This document shows, piece after piece, positions 20,734 through 32,905 of a stretch of DNA of 64,000 nucleotides (within the stretch, counting starts at the first letter, position 1; each line of letters opens with the position of its first letter). The stretch spans positions 35,605,402 to 35,669,401 of the forward strand of contig CM057230.1 of assembly GCA_029891385.1 (NCBI GenBank), written 5' to 3'. Source of the DNA: Erythroxylum novogranatense (lineage: Eukaryota > Streptophyta > Magnoliopsida > Malpighiales > Erythroxylaceae). A program made the translations under genes and the position numbers. The notes below the pieces were generated by a model that saw nothing but the letters and a program-made list of their open reading frames with translations, had not been told where the DNA came from and searched no databases.

Positions 20734-22165
20734 TCACAAGCAATATACACGAAGCAAAGTCATTATCGAAGCATACAACTCCTTTAGTTGCTCAAACCCT
20801 AAAAGTTGTGAACTAAGGTAGTAACCAAGGAATACCTCTAGATAACGATCAAGAACCACGTTTTCCTTCCCTTGCTTGTCTTTGCGGGACATATGGAAAT
20901 GTCTCCAAAACTCCACCCACGTGGCATGTCGTTTGCTCAACTTGCCTTGTCCTTTCAAGTGCTTCAAGGACTCGTGATCCGTCCTAATGACAAACTCACG
21001 TGGCTGAAGGTAGTGTTGCCACACCTCCAATGCTCTCACCACTGCATATAGCTCCTTGTCATAGGTTGGATAGTTGAGTTGTGCACCACTCAACTTCTCA
21101 CTGAAGTAAGCTACTGGTTTGTTTTCCTACAAAAGCACAGCACCTATACCAATTCCAGAAGCATCACATTCAACCTCAAATGCCTTATCATAATTTGGCA
21201 AGCACAAAATAGGAGCAGAACATAATTTTTCTTTCAACAATATGAATGCACGTTCCTGTTCCTCTCCCCATACAAACCCCTTCTCCTTCTTGACTATCTC
21301 AGTCAAAGGAGCAGCAATAGTGGAGAAATGTCACAAACCTCCTATAAAAGCTAGCAAGTCCGTGAAAGCTACTCACCTCACTCGCACTCTTAGGTGTTGG
21401 CCAATCTTGGATGGCCTTCACCTTTTCACTATCTACCGCAACACCACGAGAACTGACTACAAATCCTAAGAAGACAAGTCGATCAATGCAAAAAGTACAC
21501 TTCTTAAGATTGGCATACAATTTCTCCTTTCTCAACACATCCAACACACTCCTCACATGCACGACATGCTCATCAATAGTAGTGCTATAAACTAAAATGT
21601 CATCAAAGTAAACAACCACAAATTTACCAAGAAATGCACGCAATACATTATTCATCAACCGCATAAAAGTGCTGGGTGCATTAGTTAAGCCAAATGGCAT
21701 AACCAACCACTCATACAACCCATACTTGGTTTTGAAAGCGTTTTCCATTCATCTCCGGATTCATTCGAATCGATGGTATCCACTCTTCAAATCAATCTTA
21801 GTAAATACACATGCACCATGCAACTCATCAAGCATATCGTCTAACCTAGGAATAGGGTGGCGATACTTTCTGATGATTTTATTCACAAAGACGACGGTCC
21901 ACGACATCCTCCGTGTTCCATCCTTCTTTGGCACCAACAAGACCAAAGAAAGCACATGGGCTCAAGCTCTCCCTCACATGCCCTTTTCCAATAACTCATC
22001 CACTTGCCTTTGAAGTTCCTTCGTTTCCTCGTGGTTACTCCTATAGGCTGGCGGTTTGGAATCATGCACGGGTATGAAATCGATTTGGTGCTCTATGCCC
22101 CTCAAGGGTGGCGATCCATTGGGCATCTCCTCCGGAAAGACATCGGTGTATTCTTGCAAAGAGAA
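20734..22165 (-). pseudogene. pol: Reverse transcriptase and RNase H of element F
   Basis: From 22165: FPEEMPNGSPPLRGIEHQID entry region, [31 protein letters not shown] and KIDLKSGYH. After a shift at 21750 comes [20 protein letters not shown] with catalytic [12 protein letters not shown], then the connection [14 protein letters not shown]. RNase H follows with [41 protein letters not shown] and a damaged ADALSRR equivalent (VVLDRYLEV). The Trp-rich and FDD motifs are intact, but indels separate the pieces. Confidence 0.85.
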
Positions 22166-23065
22166 CTAAAGACACTAGGCAAGGAAGCAAGAGGGTCAGT
22201 GTCAGCCATCAAACACTCCCTATACCTAAGCAACAATAGTGTTCTCTTCGCTCCACTAGCTCTCCTCAAATCTTTCTCTCTCGCAAACAAACTCACCTTC
22301 TTCTCTCTCGGCTCACTCTTCCTTCTCTACTCGAGTTCTTCTCTCCTGCACATCCCACCTTCTTTTCCTCTCTGTGCAGTCACTCACCTTTGGGCCCTCT
22401 CAATTTGCTTTTGGGCTTCTTTTCTCTCATCTTTTCTTTTGAGCTCACTACCCAAACCCTCCTCTCATTTACTTGCTTTCAACAGATCCAGGTACAATTC
22501 ATGAGGTGATAAGGGTACAAGAGTGAAGTTCCTACCCTTAAACTTAAACGAATACCTATTGGTATATCCATCATGTGCTACCCTTCTATCAAACTGCCAA
22601 GGTCTCCCAAGCAACATATGACCAGCCTCCATAGGTACTACATCACACAACACCTCATCCTCATATCTACCTACTGAAAATGACACCAACACTGCTTTGT
22701 CACTTTCACATCAAGACTATCATTAAACCATCAGAGCTTGTAAGGTTAGGATGTTTCCTATAAGGTAACCCCAGTTTTTCAACCATGGTGACACTAGCTA
22801 CATTAGTGCAACTACTCCCATCAATGATCAGATTACAAACCTTTCCACCCACCAAACACCTCGTGTGAAACAAATTCTCCCTTTGATCAAGAGCTGCATC
22901 TTTGGCCCTAACACTCAAAACACGCCTAACAACAAGCACTTCCCCTGTGACAACCCTCTCTACACAATCATCATCATCATCATCACAAGCATTATAACAA
23001 GGCAACACATCATTATCACAATCACTATCCTCAGAATCAATTACCCCATTATCCCGCATAAACAT
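22166..23065 (-). pseudogene. pol: Protease and pro-RT spacer of element F
   Basis: From 23065: acidic stretch (DSEDSDCDND), VVTGEVLVVRRVLS, then CNLIIDGSSCTNVASVTMVE, where the active-site triplet reads D-G-S against D-G-G in sister copies. After a shift: VLVSFSVGRYEDEVLCDVVP, GHMLLGRPWQFDRR, DGYTNRYSFKFKGRNF, LSPHELYLD. A polar spacer rich in Lys, Glu and Ser (22300-22465) leads to RT. The protease would cut Gag-Pol. Two frames, one indel near 22700. Confidence 0.8.
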
Positions 23066-24166
23066 AGCCTTTTTATTAGGGCATTATGATGCAATATGTC
23101 CATTGCCCAAACACCTAAAGCATTTAATACTAGATTGTTTGCTAGATGAGGCATGAGAATTAGGTGTACCTTTTTGGTCAGACCCCACATTTGGCTTTTT
23201 GGGTGTCTCCTCGAGGTCCGCCCTTTGTCTTTCGACTTCTCTCTCTCTTGGGCCATTTCAACCCCATGATGGACTAAATACCGATCCACTCCTTGCTGCC
23301 ACTCTACTCTTGAGTTGCCTTTCCACTTTCATGGCCATGTTCACCATGTCCTCAATCTCCACATAGTCTTTAACTCCACCACATTGGCTATCTCTCGGTT
23401 CAAGCCACTCAAAACCGTGCCATAGTCGCCTCTGCGTCCTCTTCTATGTTGGCTCGGATTATAGTTATCTCCATCTCTTTGTGGTAATCCTCCACTGATC
23501 TAGACCCTTGAGTGAGTCTCTGCAATTTTTGGTGCATCTCCCTATAATAGTAAGAAGGCACAAACCTCTTCCTCATGCGAAGCTTTCATGGCTGCCCAAG
23601 TAGAGATAGCCTCTCTCCATTCCTCCTCCCGAAGTCATCAACTGGTCCCACCAAATCAATGCATAATCAGAAAACTCCACTGCAGCCTAGCTTTACCTTC
23701 TTGTGCTCGGAGAAGTTATGGCACTCAAAATTAAGTCCACCTTCCTCTCCCATTTTAGGTAAGCCTCTGCGTCATTCCTCCCTGAAGGTAGGAATTTGCA
23801 TTTTGATGGACTTGATATCTCCATCTAGCGGTTTAATGGCTCATTCATTTGTGCCCTCCTAGTCTGTGGTCAAACTCTTCCTCCTCCTCCTCCTCAATTC
23901 CGTCGTCCACATGGTCATATTGTGGTGGTGGTCTCCGAAATGGTGGTGGAGGGTGTTGGTGCCTAGCACCACGTCTCCCTTGAGGCTCCTCACGCCTCTC
24001 TTGTCGGAGTTCAGCTATCTCCTCCTCATCTCAAAAATGCCAAGTTGAACCTTTCAAACTGTTGTTGCATTGCTCTCATGGTAAGAACATTGATTTCTCC
24101 AGTTTGATTCGCATTAATACCTCCGTTGCTACCACTGCTACCATTATTACCTCCTTCCTGTGACAT
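23041..24166 (-). pseudogene. gag: gag of element F
   Basis: The ATG at 24166 opens MSQEGGNNGSSGSNGGINAN, matching G at 42975 and lying just after a leader TTTTGCAGG. Then TMRAMQQQFERFNLAF (coiled-coil-like), a Pro/Arg/Glu-rich linker, the capsid-like core in several frames, MVNMAMKVERQLKSRVAAR, and a zinc knuckle near 23080-23130 in which CAA has become TAA (HIAS-stop-CP). Numerous 1-2 base indels break it. The real start is the MSQ codon, not the longer upstream frame. Confidence 0.8.
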
Positions 24167-25313
24167 GGTGAGGAAATAATATACCTGCAAAACAACGTTA
24201 GTGCAAGAAAAAAAATCCAACTCACAATACTCCTTCACGTGTTTCACTCAAAAGATGTTCTCTCTCCCTCGTGTTTAATGTCACGGTAATGACACCCTCA
24301 AATGCACTCACACTCTTGCCTTTTACCACTTAATTTCTCTGAAATTCAAGTTACAAAGTAGAACTATAATTCCTCAAACCAAATTCGCCAAATCATGGAA
24401 TGTGGTTCAATATCTGAAAACCCCAATCAAGGAAAAACCGAGATCCTCCAAGCAAGATTGCTGAATGTCAACCAATTCGAGACACAAGGAAGGAAATAGG
24501 AAACAATGCTAGGACAAAATGAACTCAAACAAATTGAAGAATAAGAAAGACAAATTCGAAACAAGTAATACCAAGATCAAAGAAGACAATTTTTGGAACA
24601 ATTGGAAGTCAAAGAACACGAAATAAGGCTAGAACAATGGAATCAGATGGAAATTCCCAAAATTTTGAAACTGGTATGTTAAGACTAGTGCTACTCAATT
24701 CAGTAAGCTAAATCAAAGGAAAGAAGAAAATTTTAAGTAGGCCCTTTTTTTTTACTTTTTTTTTTACCTCCTGTTTTGGGAGAAGGTAATCAAGCACAGA
24801 GTTTTAAGAGAATTAGATGAATCCCTAACCGAAAAATTTTTGTATGGGTTGTGTAGTTGACGCTGAATGAAAAGATTTCTCAAGAACAAGAACACAACAA
24901 GGTCCAGCATAAGAATGACAAGAACCGGGTTTCTCAAGAACAAGAACACAACAAGATCCAGACAAGAACGACAAGAACCCAGATTTCTCAAGAACAAGAA
25001 CACAACAAGATCGAGCACAAGAACGACAAGAACCCAGATTTCTCAAGAACACAACAAGATGCAGCACAAGAACGACAAGAACCCAGATTTCTCAAGAACA
25101 CAGCAAAATCCAGCACAAGAACGACAAGAACCTAGATTTCTCAAGAACACAACAAGATGCAGCACAAGAACGACAAGAACCCAGATTTCTCAAGAACACA
25201 ACAAAATCCAGCACAAGAACGACAAGAACCCAGATTTCTCAAGAACACAACAAGATCCAGCACAAGAACGACAAGAACCCAAGAGAGACAAATTATAATT
25301 TACCTCCCGCCAA
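24167..25313 (-). promoter_or_regulatory. 5' leader of element F
   Basis: In sense order: a minisatellite (25290 to 24873), a poly-purine tract (GGTAAAAAA-type, plus 24742-24770), a T-rich section, GGTAAAAGGCAAGAGTGTG (plus 24309-24328), an AAACACG-type box, CACGTG (24236-24241) and TTTTGCAGG before the ATG. No gene is supported; the repeat-derived open frames (24857-25298) are by-products of the minisatellite. Confidence 0.7.
24873..25290. repeat. About 50-bp minisatellite in leader of F (8 units)
   Basis: Eight units, each with TTTCTCAAGAACACAACA and GAACGACAAGAACCC-like words. Sister G has the same array (41880-42270), also eight units, inverted because G is on the plus strand. Confidence 0.9.
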
Positions 25314-25326
25314 GGCTTTGATACCA
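25314..25326 (-). other. Primer-binding site of element F
   Basis: The minus strand reads TGGTATCAAAGCC, one base off the Met-tRNA consensus, next to the LTR edge. G has the same variant. Confidence 0.85.
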
Positions 25327-25328
25327 AA

Positions 25329-25469
25329 GAACACGCACCAACGGAAGGATTGAAGAGGAATTTGCGTTGATCTTGTATAAGGAATAAATCCAAGCTCTGG
25401 GTATGGCTGGAATGATTGAATTGTTGGAAGAACTTGCATCAGTTATGAAGAATAAGGAAGAACAGACTT
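25329..25469 (-). repeat. 5' LTR of element F, inner 141 bp
   Basis: The inner end of the 5' LTR, cut off by M. The other 757 bp are at 32906-33662. The cut carries the duplication gactt. Confidence 0.9.
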
Positions 25470-26515
25470 TGATGGCAGACCCAATAGGAATTTGTCCTAG
25501 AGAACCTTCAACAAGATGAAACTATGCCCGGGAGTAGATAGAATCAAGCAAACACATAGAATCACAAGAAACAAAGTTGAAAAGATAGAAACAGAACACA
25601 AAGAAAATGGGAGGTGAGAAGAATGTTGATCGATGAAAAGAACCCTAAGAGAACTTGTCTCTTAGAACTCTAGCAAGAATGTTGGTCAATGGAAAGAACC
25701 CTAAGAGAACTTGTCTCTTAGAACTCTAACCTTAAGATGCCACAAAGGAAAACCACTCCTTTGATAAGTCAAGTATTCTCAAAGAATACAAAGAAAGCAA
25801 GAAAGCTCTCAATATTATTTCGAATCAAAGACCTCTTTCAAAGTACATAGAGGGTGCCTATTTATAGGAAAACTTCCTAACAATGTCCTAAAGAAGATAC
25901 TAAATAAAAGGAAACAAATCAATCCCTAAAAGGAAACAAAATAAACTTATAAAGGTGTTGACTAGATCACCTTATTTAGAGGAAACAAAAAGGAAACTAA
26001 ATAAAATGTGATCTTAACATGTTGGACCATAGGGATCACGTCCATATCCTTATTTTAAGTGGCACATGCTTGTCACATGGTACTTTAAGTGAGTTCTCCC
26101 AATTGGACTCCATGTGGGCCTTTGGAAACTTTATGTTGGGCTTCAAGGAATAAGACAATGCCTCTTGGACCTTTATGAGATGAAATCGACTCAACAATAT
26201 GGGCTCTATCTCAAGGTCTTGTATTAAACAATTCAATGCTTGCTTCATTGCTTTGGCCCTAGCTCTTGTCATTGGGCCTCCAACATCTTGTAATGGATCT
26301 TTAGGAACATTAGACTTGAATGTTGGGCCTTTGATATGGGAATTTCGTTCATCCCTTGCCTTGAATATTTAGACTTCAAATCTGATCCAATTTCAGCTCC
26401 TAAGCCTCCTTTTGCAAGCTCATGTCCATGCAAGTCACGCCCTAGGCTTCCTTGAGGTGAATCACGCCATGGATGCTTCTCTTCTTGTCTTTCACATGCC
26501 CATGGTTCTTCATCA
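25470..26515 (-). repeat. 3' LTR of element M
   Basis: TGATGG... at its left edge and ...CATCA at its right edge. Near the U3 start it encodes the tail PMTRARAKAMKQALNCLIQDL (plus about 26252-26285). The purine tract (sense GAGGAGGTAGGAA) lies at 26516-26528. Confidence 0.9.
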
Positions 26516-26533
26516 TTCCTACCTCCTCAAAAA

Positions 26534-27510
26534 GATTCGTCCTCGAATCGCAACATCAAAGAGGGATAAATCGAGATACATTGAATGTAGCACTCACATT
26601 ACCATAGAGCTAGGCAAATCAATTTTATAAGCATTATCATTAATCCTTTCTAAAACTTGAAAAGGGCCATCTCCTCTTGATTGTAGCTTAGATTTCCTTT
26701 GTTCGAAACCTCTCCTTTCTCAAGTGCACCCAAACCCAATCACCATGTTCAAAGATGACACGCCTTGGCTTTTATTAGCTTGCTTTGCATATTGTTCATT
26801 TCTCTTCTCAATGTTGGCTCTAACTTTAGCATGCAACTCCTGTACAAATTTAGCTTTTTTCATACCGTCAAAGTTAGTAAACTCATTAGAAGGCAATGGA
26901 AGAATTTCCAAAGGAGTTAAAGGATTAAACCCATAAACAATCTCAAAAGGAGAAAATTGAGTAGAAGAATGAAGAGCACGATTATAAGCAAACTCAATGT
27001 GTGGGAGACACTTTTCCCAATTCTTCAAGTTCTTTTGGATGATCGCACGCAACAATGTTGTCAAAGTTCTATTTACCACTTCAGTTTGACCATCCGTTTG
27101 AGGATGTGCAACGAGAGAAAACAAGAGTTTAGTGCCAAGTTTATTCCATAGAGTTCTCCAAAAGTGACTAAGAAATTTTACATCTCTATCACTCACAATA
27201 GTTTTGGCAACCCATGCAATCTTACAACCTCTTTAAAGAACAAATCAGCAACATGAAACAGCATCATTGGTTTTAGAACAAGCAATAAAGTGAGCCATCT
27301 TGCTAAATCGATCAACCACCACAAAGATACTATCCTTTCCACTAGATGATCTAGGCAATCCAAGCACAAAGTCCATAGATATATCAACCCAAGGATGAGA
27401 GGGGACGGGTAATGGAGAATATAAACCATGTGATTGTACCTTAGATTTTGCATGCCTACAAGTAATACATTTAGCACAAATAGAAACAACATCCTTCTCA
27501 TGTTGGCCAA
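26534..27510 (-). pseudogene. pol: Integrase of element M
   Basis: From 27510: a Cys/His zinc region in a shifted frame, the core with [14 protein letters not shown] coding around 27300-27395 (first Asp), then [19 protein letters not shown] (second Asp, 27196) and [19 protein letters not shown] (Glu), [19 protein letters not shown] and [19 protein letters not shown]. The C-terminal [18 protein letters not shown] part is split by indels near 26735. The coding runs to the SRTNPFEE-like purine tract. Between two and four indels separate the pieces, so the residues for a full DDE triad are there but not in one frame. Confidence 0.85.
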
Positions 27511-27599
27511 TAAAATGTTAATGCAAAAGAGCTAAAGTTTTCTCAACACCAAAGTGACCCATCAATCCACCTCCATGTGTCTCTCTAACAAGTAATTCA

Positions 27600-29090
27600 C
27601 GATAGAGCAAGATGGAATGCAAAGTTTATCCTTTTGAATAGAAATCCATCAAATCTATAGAAATTATCATTACCATGTTTTTCACAAGATTTCCAAATTT
27701 TGCAAAGTCACAATCAAATTCATACATGCCTTTCAACATCTCAAAACTAAGTAATCTAGCATGCATAGAGCTAAGAGAGTATCTCCTAGAAAGAGCATCA
27801 GCCACAATGTTTTCTTTCCTTGTTTATGTTTAATAACATAAGGAAAAGTTTCAATAAATTCCAACCACCTAGCATGTCTCTTGTTCAATTTACCTTGGGA
27901 CTTGAAATTTCAAACTTTCATGATCAGAGTGAATGATAAATTCTTTTGGCCACAAGTAATGTTGCCAAGTCTCTAAAGACCTTTTTAAAGCATACAACTC
28001 TTTATCATAAGTGGAGTAATTCAAAGCAGCACCACTTAGTTTTTCACTAAAATAAGCAATGGGTTTAGAATCTTGCATTAAAACAGCACCAATGCCTATT
28101 CCAGAAGCATCACATTCAACCTCAAAAACTTTAGAAAAATCAGGAAGAATAAGAAGAGGAGCATTGGTCAATTTTTCTTTCAAGCTATTAAAAGCAACCT
28201 CTTGTGAATCACCCCATTTAAAAATCACATTCTTTTTTACCAATTCATTCAAAGGGGCTGCAATGGTAGAGAAATCCTTCACAAATCTCCGATAGAAGCT
28301 AGCCAAGCCATGGAAGCTTCGAACCTCATTCGCATTCTTGGGAGTTGGCCATTCTCTAATTGCTTTCACTTTCTCTTCATCAACTTGAAGTCCTTTAGCA
28401 CCTACAATAAAACCAAGAAACACAACAGTATCCATGCAAAAGGAACATTTTCTAAATTGTCAGAAAGCTTATTTTCTCTAAAAGTTCAAACACATCATTC
28501 AAATGTTTCACATGTTCGCCTAAACTCCTAGAATACACTAGAATATCATCAAAATAGACGACCACATACTTTCCAATAAAAGGACGAAACACATGATTCA
28601 TCAAACTCATGAAAGTACTAGGTGCATTAGTCAAGCCAAAAGGCATAACTAACCACTCATACAACCCAAACTTAGTTTTGAAAGCAGTTTTCCACTCATC
28701 AACCTTTTTCATGCGAATTTGATGATACCCACTTCTAAGATCAAATTTTGAAAATATACAAGCACCATGCAACTCATCAAGCATATCATCTAAACGAGGG
28801 ATAGGGTAACGATATTTCACCGTGATTTTATTGATGGCTCTACAGTCAACACACATTCTCCATTTGCCATCTTTCTTAGGAACAAGTATAATTGGCACAG
28901 CACACGGGCTCAAGCTTTCTCTCACAAAGCCCTTTTTCATAAGCTCTTCAACTTGTCTTTGGATCTCCTTAGTTTCTTCCGGATTGGCTCTATCGCAGGC
29001 CTATTCGAATTGAAGCTCCGGAAGGAAGTCTATACGATTGCTCAATGCCTCTCAAAGGGGGCAATCCATCAGGAATGTCCTCCGGAAATA
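27600..29090 (-). pseudogene. pol: Reverse transcriptase and RNase H of element M
   Basis: From about 29090: [18 protein letters not shown] entry (shifted), [85 protein letters not shown] and catalytic [11 protein letters not shown] (28940-28452). An indel follows, then [20 protein letters not shown], the connection and RNase H ([41 protein letters not shown]) to 27890, with the DALSRR end in another frame near 27800. Very close to D's intact frame, so the breaks here are recent or are sequence errors. Confidence 0.88.
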
Positions 29091-29103
29091 AGTCGTTGAA
29101 GTC

Positions 29104-29816
29104 CTACAACAAAGACAAAACACTAGACGGCAAAGATGGATCAAGCTCATTAATAGTTAAGAAAACATCTTTATATAAAAGTATATAAGATTCTTCACAT
29201 TTTAAAGCTCTTTTGATCTCACTTTTTCCAGCAAATAAAGTCACTCTCTTTTCTTCATTTTTTTCACTCATTTTACTTTCTCTCCCTTTTTCTTTCTTTT
29301 CGACGTCTCTCTCTTTCTTTTCTTTTGCCTTCAATTTGCATTCTTTCTCAATCCTCACTTGATCCTCATAAGCTTGAATGGGCCTAAGAGGTTTCAACAC
29401 CATATTTTTACCATGAAAAGGAAAAGAATAACAATTTTATATCCATCATGCCTAACTTTTCTATCAAATTGCCATGGCCTACCAAGCAAAACATGTCCAA
29501 AGATACATTGGTGCAACATCACATAAAATCTCATCATGATACTTACCAATAGAAAATGCAACCATCACTTGTTTGGTGACTTTCACCTCACCACAATCAT
29601 TTAAGCATTGTAATTTATATGGTCTAGGATGTTTCAAAATAGGCAAATTAAGCTTGTCAACGAGTAAAGTACTAGCAACATTGGTACAACTTCCACCATC
29701 TATGATCATGCTACAAACTTTACCGTTAATGAGACACCTTGTATGAAAGATGTGCTCACGTTGCTCTTCATCAAGATCTTCTTTTGGTTGGATATTAAGA
29801 GCACGCCTAGCCACAA
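29104..29816 (-). pseudogene. pol: Protease and pro-RT spacer of element M
   Basis: From 29814: RRALNIQPKEDLDEEQREHI, MIIDGGSCTNVASTLLVDKL (active-site D-G-G), LQCLNDCGEVKVTKQVMVAF and SIGKYHDEILCDVAP. Then, after a shift, LRPIQAYEDQ and a Lys/Glu-rich spacer with ESYILLYKDVFLTINELDPS that leads to RT. O has the same arrangement at 58301-58960. The protease domain is complete except for one indel near 29495. Confidence 0.85.
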
Positions 29817-29932
29817 GTGCTTCACCAACCTCGACATCACAATCAACATCGAAACATCCGTCAATGGAGCCACATCATCATAGTCATCACCGTCACTACT
29901 TTCACTAGCAACATCACCATTCTCAAGTAAAA

Positions 29933-30901
29933 TCATAGTTCTTTTGTTAGGGCATTGAGAAGCAATATGACCAAAACCTTGACATTTAAAGCACTTAACT
30001 TTATAAGAAGGATTAGAAGAAGAAGAGGGTTTAGAGTCACGTTTACCTTGGGATTTGGAGTAGAGAATTTAGGCTTACTTTCTTCTTTTGGCTGGATGTC
30101 TCCTTTGGATTTGAATGAAGTTTTGGACTCCTTCAAGGTTTTCTTCCAAGAACTCGACCCAGCACCATTTTGGATCTTTAATTGCTTTTCTACCATAATG
30201 GCCTTATGTAACAACTCATCCATGTCAAGAAAATTTTGCAGTTCTACAATGGAAACAATTTCGTATAAACCATCAAGAAATCTTCTCATGGTAGCTTCCA
30301 TGTCTTCCTCAACATTGGCCCTAATCATGATGATCTCCATCTCTTGGTGGTACTCTTCAACACTCATAGATCCTTGCCTCAATCTTTGTAGTCGCTTGAA
30401 CAAGTCTCGATAGTAATGACTTGGAACAAAGCGCTTTCTTATGATGGCTTTCATTTCTTGCCATGTACGGATTGGTCTTTCAAGATTTCGTCTTCTATTT
30501 ATTTGCAATTGATCCCACCAAATACTAGCATAGTCACACAATTCAACGACAACAAGTTTTATCTTTTTCTCTTCACTATATGTATGACACTCAAATACAT
30601 GTTCAATTTTCCTCTCCCACTCTAAATATAATTCAGGATCATTTTTCCCGTGAAAGGAAGGGATTTTCAGTTTTATGTTTTCCAGTTCATTACGAGAAGA
30701 AGCTTGTCTACCTTTCCTAATGTTGGGGCCTTCATCATCGGATTGCACATCTTCATCTTCTCCATAGAACACTCTTCTAGGACCTTTGAGTTTGACGTGG
30801 ATTGGATGTCATCCAACCTAGCATTCAACCTCTGAATTGGTCTTGCATGACCTTCATAAAGACTTTAAGATCTTGCTCATTGATTCATCTTCTTGAGACA
30901 T
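29933..30901 (-). pseudogene. gag: gag of element M
   Basis: The ATG at 30901 starts MSQEDES but shifts within the first 15 codons relative to O. The main frame (30772-29933) has the acidic start [36 protein letters not shown], the retrotransposon-gag core ([45 protein letters not shown]) and a Lys/Ser-rich linker. The zinc knuckle is out of frame at the end (compare the intact one in O near 59150). About 320 residues in all, a normal length for plant gypsy gag. Confidence 0.85.
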
Positions 30902-31835
30902 ATTTATGAATTCTAAAATGTTAGCGAACAACAAAAAAAACAATATGGACCTTACCACTCTCCTCACGTGTATACACTCAACGGAAGTCAAACAACTCGT
31001 GTTTCACACAAAATTGGCTTTTCTATAATGTAAACACTATTGCCTTTTTCCACTCAACTTGCTTTTTATAGTATTCTTATTCAAACAAGACACAATCAAA
31101 TAGAAGTAATCAAACCAAGTGATGACTAAGATTAGAATCCCAAGATAAAATTCTCAAAGAATCCAAAAGGGAAATAGAGTGTGAAAAAATAGTATAAGGA
31201 ATGAATTAAGGAAGTGATTACCTTGGAAAGTCAAACTTGAAGCTAAAGAAAGATTAATAAGGCAGGAAATGAAATAGGAAACGAAAAGCAAAATAGGAAA
31301 GTGGCTGAAATAAGGAAGTGAAGCAAATAGGAAAGCAATCAAGTTCCAAGCAATACAAGATAGGAAAGTGAAGCAAATAGGAAAGTAATATGGCAAGTTC
31401 CAAGCAATACAAGATAGGAAAGTACTTGCAATTAGGAAAGTAGCAAACTTGGACTCCACTTTCTAAAACTTGCATCACACACTCGATTGTTTTCTTTTTT
31501 CTATCTCTTTTTTTGTCGATTTTTTCTTTTTTTTTAATTTTTTTCACTTCTACTTTTTTGTTTCTTTTTTTCGACATTTTTTTCTTTTTTGATTTCTACT
31601 TTTTTTTTTGTGTGGATGCTCTCAATTTAGATTTTGTGTAACTTGCTCTAGAAAGCTTGGATTTGAGTGATCCCAAGACGAAAATAAAGAAGAGATTTTG
31701 AACTTGAAGAAATTCCTATTATTTTGCCAAAACTCAAGCAAATAGGTACACTAACTAGTAGACGCAAAAATGGACAGAAATGAATAACGAAAAAGAAACA
31801 ACAAAAGGATAGTTATTTGAAATCTAGCAACCAAA
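30902..31835 (-). promoter_or_regulatory. 5' leader of element M
   Basis: In sense order: a long purine-rich tract (plus 31490-31615, T-rich), direct repeats of GGAAAG/AAGCAAATAGGAAAG-type words on the plus strand (31255-31450), a diverged GGAAAAAGGCAATAGTGTT word (31033-31056), AAACACGAG (near 30985-30995), CACGTG (30965-30970), and AACATTTTAGAA instead of TTTTGCAG before the ATG. No coding frame is supported. Confidence 0.65.
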
Positions 31836-31837
31836 GC

Positions 31838-31849
31838 GCCTCGATACCA
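31838..31849 (-). other. Primer-binding site of element M
   Basis: The minus strand reads TGGTATCGAGGC, where TGGTATCAGAGGC is expected; an A appears lost at CAG. Two bases from the LTR. Confidence 0.75.
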
Positions 31850-31851
31850 AA

Positions 31852-32900
31852 TGATGGCAGACCAATAGGAATTTGTCCTAGAGAACCTTCAACAAGATGA
31901 AACTATGCCCGGAGTAGATAGAATCAAGCAAACACATGGAATCACAAGAAACAAAGTTGAAAAGATAGAAACAGAACACAAAGAAAATGGGAGGTGAGAA
32001 GAATGTTGATCGATGAAAAGAACCCTAAGAGAACTTGTCTCTTAGAACTCTAGCAAGAATGTTGGTCAATGGAAAGAACCCTAAGAGAACTTGTCTCTAG
32101 AACTCTAACCTTAAGACGCCACAAAGGAAAACCACTCCTTTGATAAGTCAAGTATTCTCAAAGAATACAAAGAAAGCAAGAAAGCTCTCAATATTATTTC
32201 AATCAAAGACCTCTTTCAAAGTACATAGAGGGTGCCTATTTATAGGAAAACTTCCTAACTTAATGTCCTAAAGAAGATACTAAATAAAAGGAAACAAATC
32301 AATCCCTAAAAGGAAACAAAATAAACTTATAAAGGTGTTGACTAGATCACCTTATTTAGAGGAAACAAAAAGGAAACTAAATAAAATGTGATCTTAACAT
32401 GTTGGACCATAGGGATCACGTCCATATCCTTATTTTAAGTGGCACATGCTTGTCACATGGTACTTTAAGTGAGTTCTCCCAATTGGACTCCATGTGGGCC
32501 TTTGGAAACTTTATGTTGGGCTTCAAGGAATAAGACAATGCCTCTTGGACCTTTATGAGATGAAATCTGACTCAACAATATGGGCTCTATCTCTTGAAGG
32601 TCTTGTATTAAACAATTCAATGCTTGCTTCATTGCTTTGGCCCTAGCTCTTGTCATTGGGCCTCCAACATCTTGTAATGGATCTTTAGGAACATTAGACT
32701 TGAATGTTGGGCCTTTGATATGGGAATTTCGTTCATCCCCTTGCCTTGAATATTTAGACTTCAAATCTGATCCAATTTCAGCTCCTAAGCCTCCTTTTGC
32801 AAGCTCATGTCCATGCAAGTCACGTCCTAGGCTTCCTTGAGGCTAATCACGCCATGGATGCTTCTCTTTTTGTCTTTCACATGCCCATGGTTCTTCATCA
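31852..32900 (-). repeat. 5' LTR of element M
   Basis: 1049 bp, partner of 25470-26515. It carries the U3 tail frame with DVGGPMTRARAKAMKQALN (plus about 32630-32670) and a TATA box at 32237-32244. Confidence 0.92.
32237..32244 (-). promoter_or_regulatory. TATA box of M 5' LTR
   Basis: Sense TATAAATA followed by GGCACC. Identical in the 3' LTR and in the D/O LTR (39476-39483). Confidence 0.6.
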
Positions 32901-32905
32901 GACTT

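Larger units (their letters stand above)
25470..32900 (-). mobile_element. Element M: complete gypsy element (7.4 kb), TSD gactt
   Basis: LTRs 25470-26515 (1046 bp) and 31852-32900 (1049 bp), flanked by gactt at 25465-25469 and 32901-32905 in F's LTR. All parts are present on the minus strand: primer site, leader, gag, protease, RT, RNase H, integrase and purine tract. It is the innermost, hence youngest, element of this nest, and of the same family as the outermost D and O. Differences between its two LTRs are mostly 1-3 base indels rather than substitutions, which is unusual for a young pair. Confidence 0.92.

Noticed and set aside
24857..25298. Long open frames with repeated QEQEHNK/RTTRTQ peptides
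   Set aside because: Unit lengths of the leader minisatellite keep several frames open at once; it lies before gag in an untranslated leader.
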